Part shown: piece by piece, positions 10,660 to 20,992 of the stretch
Numbering within the stretch: position 1 is the first letter of the stretch
How the letters are laid out: the number at the start of each line of letters is the position of its first letter
NCBI GenBank assembly: GCA_964036045.1
Contig: OZ038383.1
Location: 116,212,431 to 116,276,430 of the forward strand
Direction: 5' to 3'
Length of the DNA stretch: 64,000 nucleotides
DNA from: Eutreptiella sp. 'Long Island Sound 2002'
Lineage: Eukaryota > Euglenozoa > Euglenophyceae > Eutreptiales > Eutreptiaceae
Translations under genes and position numbers: made by a program
Notes under the pieces: model-generated
The model's database searches: none
Told to the model about the DNA's origin: nothing
Seen by the model: the letters and a program-made list of their open reading frames with translations, nothing else

Positions 10660-11645
10660 GCCACCATAGTTTCGTTTAGCTTAGTTCAGCAAATTACCTC
10701 CGAAGGCCACAAAACCAATTGTTCCGCGGAACCATTTTGGGGTCTGTAGAGGGGGTGGTGGCGGCGGGTGGTGGGTCTGCGGGACTTTCACCCGGGCTGG
10801 AGCGTGCCTCGGACCCATCCACCCCACTGTTGACCACCGTTCAGTCGTGGGGGTGAAAACGGGCACGGGTGTTCAATCGCCGAACACCCGTGGTTTTCGA
10901 CAGCTGGGCCGTCGAGGGGGTGGGTGTCGCTCCGGTTAATGTACGTGCTCCAGAGGTCTTACCTCCGTCTGCGGTTGCATTGTCGCGGAGTGCCGTACAC
11001 CCCGACTAATGACCACTGTCCCTCCGTGCGTGTGTGTGGCATCGTGTGTGTGACTTTGAGCTGTGGTGGGTGCGGGCTGTGAATAGGAGGAGCTGTGTGC
11101 CCCCCCCCCCCAACTAGGGGATCTAACACGCGCACGACATGAGCAAGCAGTGCAGCACAAATCGCATTTTCAGCCTGGAAACATCCAGAGGCTCACGTCT
11201 GTGTAGTGAGAATGTACCATGTGACCACAGCTCTGCAGGTAGAAACACAACGCTTGCCACCAATCACAAACACGGACCGGTGGTGGTGTGGGGGCACACC
11301 CTGTGTATCCGGCTACAAATTGGTGCTCTCTGGCGCCGTACCCTAAGACAAACCAACGATTACAACCCTTTAGGTTTCTAGTTGCCTCTGCCGTAGACAA
11401 GTCTATGACGTAGCAGGACACCGACTGCTATCTAACAAAGGTGGGCCACCTATCTCTTTCCAACAAGTAGGCCCCACGATAGAACCATGTACCGTTTGGG
11501 AACGGCCGGTTAGGGAACTTTTGAATGGGGAGCGAAAATCGCGCGAATATGGGTGCACAAATCAAAGATTCTGGCCGGAAACGACTATTTTCATAGAGTT
11601 GGGATGGTAGCTATATTTTGAAAAACTCTAAAAGAATAAAATCCG
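10660..11645. other. No gene seen
   Basis: Only short overlapping frames on both strands. The phrase TTTTGGGGTCTGTAGAGGGG at 10734 recurs in diverged form near 39.51 kb and 40.38 kb, so a small dispersed element may be present. A C11 run lies near 11101. Confidence 0.5.
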
Positions 11646-11711
11646 GGTGGCTAAGAAAAGAAATGGCCCCTTTTTGAGACACTACGGTGCCACGGCGCCC
11701 CACAAATTGCC

Positions 11712-12432
11712 CTACTGTCGACGGAGGCTGTCATCTATCGTGTGCTTGTCAACCACAACTTGCACACCTAGGCGGCCACGTAGGAGGCTTAGGCCCCCGC
11801 TATTGCGCAGCATGCGCTTCAGCCTACGGTGGCTACCTTCCATGGCAAAGCATGAAAATTTGGAGAGAATTCTCCACTTGCGGGCAAAGAAATACTTGTG
11901 GTCAATCCACAAATGTGACCGCAGCCGCTTAGGCCATTGTAACACTAAGTGGGCCTTGCCCTTGCTTATACTACATTCGCGTAGCCGTCCTACCTTCCCC
12001 CTGGACAACCAATCCGTTTGTCATGCATACACGCACATTTGGGCAAAGTTGCCACTCCCTACAAACATCACCCCCTAGTCTGCCTCCAACCTGCTTGTTG
12101 TTCATTTCCCCCTCCTTCAGGCATATCGTAATGAGTGCCTCCCACCGCCGGGTGCGCATGAATTTCACAGCCATGGCACACTCCAACCTAACCTTTCCCT
12201 TCCCGTTTTCCTTGTTATTCTTCAACCTCCCCTTTGTTACCTTCTTCGCTTGAATGCGGGTAACATCTAGAATGGGCTGAAACAAACTGCGTACAACGAC
12301 AGCCGTGGAGTTGCCCGTTGCTGCCGCCACAGCGTCGCGCATGCCCGAGATAACACATAGACTGACACACAGCACCTCATGCAACCTGTAGTCCGGATTG
12401 CGGCGTACAGCTGCAATGTGTCGATATATCAC
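11712..12432 (-). pseudogene. Downstream part of a decayed transposon-like gene
   Basis: Two overlapping minus-strand frames follow each other: 12432-11971 (begins at GTG; RHIAAVRRNPDYRLHEVLC, then a Lys-rich NNKENGKGK stretch) and 12008-11712 (FARKWRILSKFSCFAMEGSH, then LKRMLRNSGGLSLLRGRLG). They are out of frame with each other. The second segment has the look of the C-terminal helical region of large cut-and-paste transposase-like proteins, but I cannot name a family. Its upstream part is cut off at 12440 by the foldback-like element. The flanking sequence beyond that element (16376-16659) and beyond the pogo insertion (18927-19219) is in the same orientation and probably belongs to the same gene. 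Confidence 0.5.
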
Positions 12433-12739
12433 TCCAATACTTAGGCGTCACAAGTTGCCCGCCCCCCACCTGGCGCTATGGCCCACGGAAGTCCATGTTG
12501 TAGTGAGGAGAAAAGTATGTGAAAAGGGGTGTTATTTTGGGGGTATCTATCCCCCCCCGGTGGCAATAGGCAAAATGAAGGTATGTATGTGAAATATATG
12601 CCTTTATTTCTGATTCTAGCTGCACACAAATTTTCGAAATAAAGATACCAAATCACAAAAATATGGTGGTATTTTACATTTAGACCATTGCATTCCTTTA
12701 GTAGGGGGGGGCGGGTCTATCTATTATTACTTTTACCCC

Positions 12740-13930
12740 TTGGTTGGGGGTTACCACAAAACCCACGTATACAGCACAAGTAAAAAAATAGCAAAAATAT
12801 GGGTCATTGAAAAACAAACAAAACTACCCCCAAAGCATATACGTGTATTTCCTTTTTTTATGAACCTGGCCGAAATTTCGGCCAGGTTGTGCCAAAACAA
12901 TCAAAACACATGGTGTTATTCACCAGACAGGCCCAAGCTGGCCGAAATTTTGGCCAGGTCCTTCAAAACTTGAAATAACGTCAAAGAAATGGATACCTTT
13001 GAGCTTTTTTGGAAGCTGGCCGAAATTGAGGCCAGCTTTTCCATTGGTTCCATTGGAAACATGCATGTTTATATACACCTTTTAACGCTTCTGGCCGAAA
13101 TTTCGGCCAGCTTTTTGGTTTAACGTTAAATGACTATACTCATTTTCATTTTTTTAAGGGCTGGCCGAAATTTCTCCCAGCTCCTTGGTCTAATCAGCTT
13201 TCATACGCTCATATTCGGCTTTTTTGCCAGTCGGGTCCAAAAAAATCAAAACACATGGTGTTATTCACCTGACAGGCCCAACCTGGCCGAAATTTCAGCC
13301 AGGTCCTTCAAAACTGGAAATGATGTCACAGAAATGGATACCTTTGAGGTTTTTTGCAAGCTGGCCGAAATTGAGGCCAGCTTTTCCATTGGTTCCATTG
13401 GAAACATGCATGTGTATATACACCTTTTCACGCTTCTGGCCGAAATTTCGGCCAGCTTTTTGGTTTAACGTTGAATGACTATACTCATTTTCATTTTTTT
13501 AAGGGCTGGCCGAAATTTCTCCCAGCTCTCTGCTCTAATCACCATTCATATACTCATATTCGGCTTTTTTTGCCGGTGTGGCCGAAATTTCGGCCAGCAT
13601 TTCCTCTTTCTGCGCATAGCAGCAATTGTTTTCCCATCCAACACATTCTTCTTGGTTCCACGGGTTCCACAAAACCCACCTATGCACCACAAGTAAAAGA
13701 ACAGCAAAGATACGGTTCGTTGAACAGCAAACAAAACTACCCCCAAAGGATATACGTGTGTTTCCTATTTTTATGAACCTGGCCGAAATTTCGGCCAGCT
13801 TTTCCAAGAACATCAAAACACATGGTCTTATTCACCGGACAGGCCCAAGCTGCCAAAAATTTCGGCCAGGTCCTTCAAAACTTGAAATAACGTCACGGAA
13901 ATGGATACCTATGACGGTAGACATGCGCAA
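12740..13930 (+). repeat. Left arm of the foldback-like element
   Basis: Direct units about 345 bp long. For example, the phrase TGGTTCCATTGGAAACATGC occurs at 13043 and again about 347 bases later, and CACATGGTGTTATTCACC recurs with similar spacing. Each unit contains about five palindromes, some degenerate (GAGGCCAG or CTCCCAG right halves). A longer phrase starting CCACAAAACCCACSTATRCA recurs at 12754 and 13665. Confidence 0.85.
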
Positions 13931-14057
13931 AGAGCACAGGTGCACTGACATTTGAAGATGGTGTACAATGTACCACACTCAATGACAAACAAATACTTGC
14001 CAACTGACAAATCCACACAGGCTATGGGAAAAAACAATAGCACTACACCAAAAACAC

Positions 14058-14516
14058 TTAGGGACGCAGATGCTGGCCAAAATTTCGGCCAACCTTCGTA
14101 CCGGCAAACAATATAACCCGTTGGGAATGGCAGTAGGCAACAGGAGACATACGAATGACTTTATAAAAAAGAAGATCTTGGATGTAATCCACAGGCGGTG
14201 CGGCCTTGAGATCGTCATAGCGCCGCTGCACACGATCCTCGGATAATTTACGGATGTGGCCAATGCTTCGGTCGTGGTCTATTACAATTTGGTCAAAGAA
14301 AACTTTTATTTTGGTTGTTGACGTGACCCAGTCGGATAACGTGATGGTGGTTGATGAATTTTTCATTGGTGGTGCCTTAGGCTTCCCTTGAAGTCCCTCT
14401 GTGCTTGCCTTATCCCCGTCCGGTTGATGGGCAGGTTGGGATTGCCCATTTTCGGACGCAGCTTCAGCTGGAGGGGAAATAAGCACCTCCTGTGAATCCA
14501 TTGCAGGCTCGGTCAA
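14058..14516 (-). CDS. ORF in the centre of the foldback-like element
   Basis: A 152-codon minus-strand ORF. Residues 1-50 are Pro/Glu/Gln-rich and probably disordered. Residues about 58-120 look like a folded, charged domain (TITLSDWVTSTTKIKVFFDQ, then HIRKLSEDRVQRRYDDL). The last 15 residues are encoded by the repeated palindrome (KVGRNFGQ), so the true 3' end may differ or an intron may remove it. I recognise no transposase motif; no DDE triad or HUH motif is visible. The position suggests an element-encoded accessory or DNA-binding protein. It may equally be captured host sequence. The element has no other plausible gene, so mobility would need a transposase supplied in trans. Confidence 0.4.
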   Translation of the reverse strand: MTEPAMDSQEVLISPPAEAASENGQSQPAHQPDGDKASTEGLQGKPKAPPMKNSSTTITLSDWVTSTTKIKVFFDQIVIDHDRSIGHIRKLSEDRVQRRYDDLKAAPPVDYIQDLLFYKVIRMSPVAYCHSQRVILFAGTKVGRNFGQHLRP

Positions 14517-15059
14517 TAAAAAAGGATGCTACAGCAGGGGATTTCATGGAAAGAGAAATAACAAAAGTGGCAATAACAAGTGCAATTCAACCCAAAATGG
14601 CCCAAAATCGACGTCTTGACACGAATGATGGAATACCATAGCCGAAATTTCGGCCAGCCCTGCACTGGATGTGAAACCACTGTTCAAAACCGGGTTGCCG
14701 AGAAGCTGGCCGAAATTTCGGCCAGAAATGTGTGTCATTTGGAATCAGGGGTCCACATAAGGCAACTTTGGCCGAAATTTCGGCCAGCAAAATGCAAAAC
14801 AGAGAATGTACACACAAAACAGTGGCAATGCGTGGCACACCCCATACGAGCATGACAGTTATAGTAATACCAGAGGACATTAACGCTGTGAGAAGAAAGC
14901 AGCTTTATAGGAGTGTACGGTGTAATATTTATGCACAACAAGAATTGCAAGTTGGCAGAAATTTCGGCCAGATGTTTTGGATGGGAAAACAATTGCTCAT
15001 ATGCGCAGAAATGGGACACACTGGCCGAAATTTCGGCCACACTGGCAAAAAAGCGGGAT

Positions 15060-16190
15060 ACGAGTGTATGAAAGGTTATTAGACCAGAGAGCTGGGAGAA
15101 ATTTCAGCCAGCCCTTGAAAAAATGAAAATGAGTATAGTCATTCGACACTAAACCAAAAAGCTGGCCGAAATTTCTGCTAGAAGCGTTAAAAGGTGTATA
15201 TACACATTCATGTTTCCAATGGAACCAATGGAAAAGCTGGCCTCAATTTCGGCCAACTTCCAAAAAAGCTCAAAGGTATCCATTTCCGTGACGTTATTTC
15301 CAGTTTTGAAGGACCTGGCCGAAATTTCGGCCAGCTTGGGCCTGTCTGGTGAATACTACCACGTGTTTTGATTTTTTTGGCACACACTGGCAAAAAAGCC
15401 GAATATGAGCGTATGAAAGGTGATTAGACCAGAGAGCCGGGAGAAATTTCGGCCAGCCCTTAAAACAATGAAAATGAGTATAGTCATTCAACGTTAAACC
15501 AAAAAGCTGGCCGAAATTTCGGCCAGAAGCGTTAAAAAGTGGATATAAACATGCATGTTTCCAATGGAACCAATGGAAAAGCTGGCCTCGATTTCGGCCA
15601 ACTTCCAAAAAACCTCAAAGGTATCCATTTCTGTGACGTTATTTCAAGTTTTGAAGGACCTTGACGAAATTTCGGCCAGCTTGGGCTTGTCTGGTGAATG
15701 AGACCATGTGTTTTGATGTTCTTGGAAAAGCTGGCCGAAATTTCGGCCAGGTTCATAAAAATAGGAAATACACGTATATCCTTTGCGGGTAGTTTTGTTT
15801 GCTATTCAATGAACCGTATCTTTGCTGTTCTTTCACTTGTGGTGTATAGGTCGGTTTTGTGGAACCTCTGGAACCAAGAAGAATGTGTTCGATGGGAAAA
15901 CAATTGCTGATATGCGCAGAAAGAGGAAATACTGGCCGAAATTTCGGCCACACCGGCAAAAAAAAGCCCAGTATAAGTGTATGAATGGTGATTAGAGCAG
16001 AGAGCTGGGAGAAATTTCGGCCAGCCCTTAAAAAAATGAAAACGAGTAAAGCCATTCAACATTAAACCAAAAAGCTGGCCGAAATTTCGGCCAGAAGCGT
16101 GAAAAGGTGTATATACACATGGATGTTTCCAATGGAGCCCAAAAGCTGGCCTCAATTTCGGCCAGCTTCAAAAAAACCTCAAACATGATA
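15060..16190 (-). repeat. Right arm of the foldback-like element
   Basis: The reverse complement of the left-arm units. CATGTTTCCAATGGAACCAA occurs near 15208 and 15553, again about 345 bp apart, and the segment 15729-15860 is the inverse of 13664-13800. Base changes between the arms show that they are not a fresh duplication. The paired arms could fold into a stem of about 1 kb. Confidence 0.85.
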
Positions 16191-16375
16191 CACTAGATGA
16201 AGCGGATACCTAAGGCTAACACATCACCACGTATTTCAATGGATGTCACACAACGCTGGTACCAACATTGCTCACATATGTCAAATAGCATACTCAAACT
16301 AGAAATGTAGAATATTCTCACATCGTGCGTATATGGGGTCCTAGAGGGCGGGCAACTTGTGACGCCTAAGCAATA

Positions 16376-16659
16376 GGGAGCACCACATCCCACCGTTGAT
16401 GGTGTCTTCCAAGCCAAAGTTGCCAAGACATTGTGCCCTATTGCGGCCGCAAACCCAACACACCAAGGCTTGAGGAGCCTCGGCTTTTTAATTCTTACAA
16501 TTGGCCATTACAATTTGTGCCTTGCCATCGGCACACAAAAAAAACGTTTTTCACGGTCGGAAAAGCTGGTATCCTGGAATATAGCCTTATTTGCGTCCAA
16601 CAATTGTTCGTCAAAGTCCACTTCCTGGGTGGCCCCATACAACGTGGCCGACTCCTCAC
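16376..16659 (-). pseudogene. Middle part of the host gene, between two insertions
   Basis: The minus strand is open from 16659 through ATLYGATQEVDFDEQLLDAN to a TAA at 16508, and then open again in the same frame to 16376. The TAA would be CAA (Gln) before one C-to-T change. The piece is bounded by the TA target of the pogo element on one side and the CAATA target of the foldback element on the other. Joined across the pogo site it is in frame with 18927-19219. Across the foldback site the best continuation is in a different frame (a window beginning MSWQLWLGRHHQRW leads into RHIAAVRRNPDY), so some frame decay preceded or followed the insertion. Confidence 0.55.
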
Positions 16660-16661
16660 TA

Positions 16662-18924
16662 AATCCCCCCCCCCTTTCATTATCATGCGCGTGATAATAT
16701 TTCGGTGGGTGATAATAGGGGGTGCGTGATATTATTTTGACCGCCACCCAGGGATGCGCAAAAGATTCGTGCAACTGTGACCCCTTGCTCTGGGGGGGGG
16801 GGGTGTTGAGGTCCTTTGCTATCACGCTCACCCTCACCCCCCTTTGCTTTCTCCCCCTTCACAGGTATGCTGCTGCGTGTGCCTCCTGTGGCTTCCGGCT
16901 TCGCAAAGATTTCGATGGAACTGTTAGATATGCTCTGTGTGCCTGCTTGCTTTGGAGGGCTCGGGGTTCTTTGCTTTTCTGTTTTCTGTACTCTTTACTG
17001 CTGGTCCCTGCTTGTCTGGTAGGACACTTCTCTGTTTTTGTCTTTATGATGTCCACCAGCGATGCTCCAAGTTGTGAAGACATTTCTGAGGCTAGGGGGT
17101 ATGATGAATTGGTTGTTGAAGAGTTCTTTGATGCAGCAACTGATGATGACGATTCTGATGTGGCAGAGTATTCGACTGGGGATGAAAGTGAGGGGGGTGA
17201 TGCGGTTGATGATGCCCACGATGAAGCCCTTGAGGTTCCAATGAATGCAGACGCTGTTGCTGATGCAAATTCTGATGTTCCTGAAGGTGCAGGGAATCGT
17301 GATGATGTTGCTGATGGAGTTTCTGATGGTCCTGATGATGCTGGTGCTCACAATTCTGAAGTCCCAGTGGATTCTGAACCCCCTGCATGGGATGAAGAAA
17401 AAAAGAAGCGCTATGCGCAAATGAAGAAAAACTTCAACTGTGGCGTTGGTGGGAAAAATCAAGTTGGGAAGACTGTTCGCTACGACCCCCACATCCGAGT
17501 GAAGCGCTTTGCTGTCAACCTTTTTCGCAATGGTGAAGACCTGGAGGAAATCAGAAAAACAATTTGGAATCGAACACAGGAGAAGTTCTTACTTGTGAAC
17601 AAGAGACAATTAAATGGCTGGGTGAAGATCGTGGATAAGCTGGGTGACTGTGTTGTGCAACGGACGTCCAAACGTGTGGCTGGAGGGGGGCGGAAGGTGC
17701 GGTTTGCGAAGTACGATACTGCATTGTATAACTGGTTTTGTGCGCGACGCACAGAGAAACGTTCCGTATCTGCATCCCTCTTGAAAGATGAAGCTCAACG
17801 CCTTGCCAAGGCTGATGGCTACACCATTTCCCGGCGGTGGTTAGAGAAATTTCGAAAGCGCCACAACATTGTTGTACGAAAGGTGCAAAGGCAAACAAAG
17901 CTGTCCCATGCAGAGCGCGATGCACGGTTGCAAAGGTTCTACGTGTCTGGGTGAACCTGGATGAAATTCCAGCATCGCTTGGGGGACTTCTGGGGAACGT
18001 GGAAACACTGGAACACGAGGGGTCAAGGAACGTGATGGCGCTCGCGGATGAAAATCACTTCAAAAGGATGGGCACGTTAATTGCCATGCTTGGTGTGAAG
18101 AAGGAAGGTGACGCCTTTTCAACACTGGACTTGAAGCCTGCAGTCCTGCTAAAAAGTAAAAAAGGTAAAGTGGTTGCCAATCCTCATAACATTTTGTTCA
18201 CCACCAATGTGACCGGTGTCATCAACGGTGTGTACATGCGAGATGTTTTTGTCCCCTACTTGCAGATGCAATTGCAGAGAACAAATGCAGAGTGTATAGT
18301 AATTCTAGATTCTGCCTCTGCCCATATATCAGTTGCTGTCCTGGCTGCTTTGCGTATGGCTGGGTTGCGGTATGCAGTGATCCCCGGTGGCCTTACCATG
18401 TTTGTGCAGTCAATTGACAGTGCTTTGGCAGCCTTGTACAGAACTGCCCATCACCGGTTGTATGCTGCCCACATGGAAGGCAACCCCAAAGTCACGGCTG
18501 CTCAGGCACGCAATTTGTTTGTAGAATTTTGCTACACAGGCCACCAGAATGCTGTGAATCTCCTGGATGTGCCAACACTGTTTCAGGATTTAGGGTACAT
18601 CGACCCAACAAAGCTCAAGTTGCGTGTCCCATTCCAGTTTGCTATTCCCCAGCGTGCTGAACCCCCAAGGGGAGATGCATCTGCTCCTAAACCCAAGCCC
18701 AAGCCCAACCCTAAACCGGTTTCAAGGCAATTGTCCATGTCTGCATTTCTCTCCAAATAACCGGACCAAGTCGCAATGGTGTTGCAAGAAATCCCGGTTT
18801 CCGCCTTTTGTGTTGCTACCTCTCGCGTCAAGAATTGCATGCGTGATATTATTTTGGAGGTATAAAACAATATCATGCAGGCGTGATATTATTTCGGATG
18901 CGTGATAATGAAAGGGGGGCGGTT
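16662..18924 (+). mobile_element. Pogo/Tigger-like Tc1-mariner transposon, 2.26 kb
   Basis: Inverted ends read AATCCCCCCCCCCTTTCATT at 16662 and, on the other strand from 18924, AACCGCCCCCCTTTCATTAT; both go on to ATCAYGC. A TA dinucleotide lies on each side (16660-16661 and 18925-18926), as expected for Tc1/mariner insertion. Subterminal motifs GCGTGATATTATTT recur at both ends (16724, 18838, 18880), possible transposase-binding sites. The element carries one transposase gene with a frameshift. The target was an open reading frame: deleting the element and one TA restores continuous minus-strand coding. Confidence 0.88.
17046..18760 (+). pseudogene. Pogo-type DDD transposase, one frameshift
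   Basis: I start at ATG 17046 (MMSTSDAPSCEDISEARGYD) because the sequence before it is cysteine- and leucine-rich and unlike coding DNA. The order is an acidic Asp-rich N-terminus, a helix-turn-helix region (RFAVNLFRNGEDLEEIRKTI), a CENP-B/Tc5-type DNA-binding domain (YNWFCARRTEKRSVSASLLK ... ISRRWLEKFRKRHNI), then the DDE catalytic domain. Catalytic acids are visible as NLDEIPASL, VILDSASAH and QSIDSALAALYR, the D-D-D pattern of pogo elements. The C-terminus is KPKPKPNPKP then MSAFLSK and TAA. Near 17944 the frame shifts (RFYV to WVNLDE) as if two bases were added; a tiny intron is a less likely reading. All catalytic residues survive, so it became inactive recently, or the shift is a sequencing error. 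Confidence 0.88.
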
Positions 18925-18926
18925 TA

Positions 18927-19219
18927 CCCCCTAGTAGCCACCAGCTAGCAAGTTGGTCGGGGCTGCTTGTTCCCCCAAGCGTGCAATGGACGTACGACGC
19001 CTCATGGTGTGATGCACCATCCACGGCTATCGGCGTCCAATGCAGCCTTGGACTGCTGGGTTGTTGGATGTGGACAGGTTCAATCGGTCGAAAAGAAAAT
19101 AGGTGCTGGAACCCCTTTGGTAACGGGCAAACGGCACCATAGAGCTCCACACCCACAACCGTCGTGGCAACGAAGCCCTCCGAAGCAGGCTGTGCGAGCT
19201 GCTGCATTGTAGCCCACAC
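18927..19219 (-). pseudogene. Upstream part of the host gene, interrupted by pogo
   Basis: The minus strand from ATG 19219 encodes MWATMQQLAQPASEGFVATT, continues through HEASYVHCTLGGTSSPDQLA and reaches the pogo target in the middle of a codon. Joining 18925 to 16659 gives LLGG-SEESATLYGA without a frame change. The product is unrecognised. Orientation and continuity place it upstream of 16376-16659 and 11712-12432. Confidence 0.55.
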
Positions 19220-19806
19220 GTCCTACCAGGGTACACCTTCAACTAGATGAGGAGTGAGGTACTGCGCCCCGGTCTTCGATAGATGGAGTGACCAGATGTG
19301 CCACATTGCCGCGACGGTCTTCTCCCACAGGGATGGTGCCGTAGGGCTTGCACCCCCCCCGGATACCGGCGTCAACATGATCTGGCCGGTGTCCGGCAGG
19401 TGTTGCTACGTGTAGGGTGCACCGAGCACCCGGGAGACGACGTCCTCTAACGACCGGAGTCGGCGTGCCTTGTGTTATCTGGACTCGATATGGGGGAAGG
19501 GGCTCCTTCCCTTGGCTCCACTGCCATGGGGCATGAAAATAACACAGCACTGGCAAGAAACAGGTGGTAAACCATTGCAGGTCACTTCATATTGTGCAGG
19601 GTGCAGCCTGTGGTAGCTTGTAGGGGACTCCAAGTGCAACTCACAACCATCCGGAAATGCACAACAAAAATAGGCGAAAATTGCTCCAAAATTGCGATTG
19701 TCTGAAACGATGAGTTGGAGGTTCGGGCGATGAATTCGCGAAAATCGCGCGATTTTGGAGCGATTTTCACAACATCGTTCACAAAAGTAATGTACAATTT
19801 CAATCC
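19220..19806. other. No gene seen; short perfect palindrome
   Basis: Weak frames on both strands. At 19741-19756 there is a 16-bp perfect palindrome AAAATCGCGCGATTTT, extended imperfectly on both sides (GAATTCGCG before it). A related AAAATCGCGCGA occurs near 11536. Confidence 0.4.
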
Positions 19807-20440
19807 CCCACCCTTGCCCACCCACGCCGCGGGGTCAAAATTGAGACATCCATTGGGCAATCGTTTTGTTTCCCACGGCCTTCGCCTTCGCGGCGTCCCG
19901 GGCCCGCTGGGCACCTTGCTGGGCATCCTGCAGCTTCCCCCTTAATTGCAAAACCTCCCCCTCAGCCATCACAGCTCGTTCTTGCCACTGGGACTTGGCC
20001 TGTTGCTGTTGCAGCCAATGTGCCACTTGGGTAGAGGGGGGGACGGCGGGGACACTCGGGAGAGCCGGGCCCGTCCTCTGGGCCTTGCTGGGCCGCCCCT
20101 TTCCCCTTGAGCCCTTGGAAGGTGCGCTGCTGTGCGAGCGGGCGTCCTCGCCCCCCCCCCCCTGTCTTTGTCGCCCCCCACCTCCACCGCCCCCAACTCC
20201 CCGGAGTGCACCCGGGTCCCCCTTCGCATGGGAGCGCATCATGAGCCATGCATGGTCCATGTGCGTCTCCATGCGATCACCCCGACCCCTCACCCCGGTG
20301 ATCCGCAATACCCCATGCCGAACGAACTCTCCCTCTTCCACCCCCTGCCTCCCAGAAGAGCCGTCCCCAGTTTCCAATGCCACCCCCGCAACCGGTACGC
20401 GAACAGCGCCACAAGCTACTCCGCCTCCTTCACATGCACC
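19807..20440 (-). repeat. Left arm of a near-identical inverted duplication
   Basis: The reverse complement of this segment aligns with 23600-24237 over about 635 bp with only scattered substitutions and a few short indels, roughly 95% identical by eye. The arms are about 3.2 kb apart and enclose the endonuclease pseudogene. Confidence 0.9.
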
Positions 20441-20641
20441 CCCGACGCCATGGTGACCGCGCAGGGAAGTCAAATGCGGAGGGGGGGGGGGTCTGCTCCC
20501 CAAACTGCGTCTCCATGTCCACCTCCCACGTGGCAGCCGGAAACTCCACCCTCGCCCTTTTCCGCCCCGGGAGCTGCAACTTCTAGGCGAAGGGGGGTTG
20601 CTCACGCAGCATGGATAGGACTGTGATGGCGGGGGCGTCAA
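19835..20641 (-). CDS. Gag-like ORF with C-terminal coiled coil
   Basis: A 268-codon minus-strand frame ending in TGA at 19835. The N-terminal half is basic, Gly/Arg/Pro-rich and of low complexity. The middle carries GEFVRHGVLRITGV and METHMDHAWLMMRSHAKG. The last 60 residues form a clear amphipathic helix (QQQQAKSQWQERAVMAEGEV ... LQLRGKLQDAQQGAQ). A basic N-terminus with a coiled coil suits an ORF1/Gag-type protein of a non-LTR element, and an endonuclease of such an element lies next to it. The true start is uncertain because the first 80 residues look like translated GC-rich repeat. A second, damaged copy lies inverted at 23603-24208. Confidence 0.5.
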   Translation of the reverse strand: MTPPPSQSYPCCVSNPPSPRSCSSRGGKGRGWSFRLPRGRWTWRRSLGSRPPPPPHLTSLRGHHGVGGACEGGGVACGAVRVPVAGVALETGDGSSGRQGVEEGEFVRHGVLRITGVRGRGDRMETHMDHAWLMMRSHAKGDPGALRGVGGGGGGGRQRQGGGGEDARSHSSAPSKGSRGKGRPSKAQRTGPALPSVPAVPPSTQVAHWLQQQQAKSQWQERAVMAEGEVLQLRGKLQDAQQGAQRARDAAKAKAVGNKTIAQWMSQF

Positions 20642-20749
20642 CCGCGGGTACCTGATGGCACCCGTTTGAGCAGTCGGTCGGTATTGCTCAGGCCCTTGGT
20701 GGCCCGGGGTTCGCTGTCTTTCCTAGACCTGCAGCTTTTCTCCGCCTAG

Positions 20750-20992
20750 TTGCAGTCAGTACTGGTTCCACCTACAGCGTCTTTGATCAATAAGCCCCCT
20801 TCCCTGGCGCCCATTGTCGATCTTACGGACCTGGAAGGTCCCAACCCCCAGATCAACTTGCCTAGCCTGGCGGATCCCCATTTTTTGTCCGAAGCGCCAC
20901 ATGGTCCCCGTGATTTGGGGACCACCTCGGAAATCTCACCTCCGGTGCTCAATGTGTTTCTTGCCTCGTTAAACGCCTTGGATGACAAATAG
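20750..20992 (+). CDS. Small ORF with a SUMO-interaction-like motif
   Basis: An 80-codon plus-strand ORF with composition more protein-like than its surroundings. It contains LAPIVDLTDLEG, where IVDLTDLE fits the hydrophobic-plus-acidic pattern of SUMO-interacting motifs, and ends NVFLASLNALDDK. There is no known domain and it may be part of a longer spliced gene or chance. The minus strand is also open here. Confidence 0.25.
   Translation: MQSVLVPPTASLINKPPSLAPIVDLTDLEGPNPQINLPSLADPHFLSEAPHGPRDLGTTSEISPPVLNVFLASLNALDDK

Larger units (their letters stand above)
12440..16370. mobile_element. Foldback-like transposable element, 3.93 kb
   Basis: The ends are perfect 25-bp inverted repeats beginning CTTAGGCGTCACAAGTTGCC at 12440 and ending with its complement at 16370. 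Five-base direct repeats CAATA lie outside (12435-12439 and 16371-16375), a convincing target duplication. Inside, two arms built from about 345-bp direct units are inverted relative to each other (12740-13930 and 15060-16190) around a central region with one ORF. The whole element carries about 31 copies or near copies of the perfect palindrome CTGGCCGAAATTTCGGCCAG. Tandem-unit inverted arms recall foldback elements, although a 5-bp duplication and a distinct terminal repeat are not typical of the classical ones. It is inserted in a decayed minus-strand gene. Confidence 0.8.

Noticed and set aside
12440-16370. CRISPR array (regularly spaced palindromic repeat)
   Set aside because: Repeats are palindromic but spacing varies (65-110 bp), the spacers themselves repeat in 345-bp units and are inverted between the arms, and no cas gene exists. 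The context is eukaryotic and transposon-like.
20132-20626. Plus-strand ORFs over 19.9-20.6 kb
   Set aside because: They are the antisense of the gag-like coiled-coil ORF, whose inverted copy supports the minus-strand reading.
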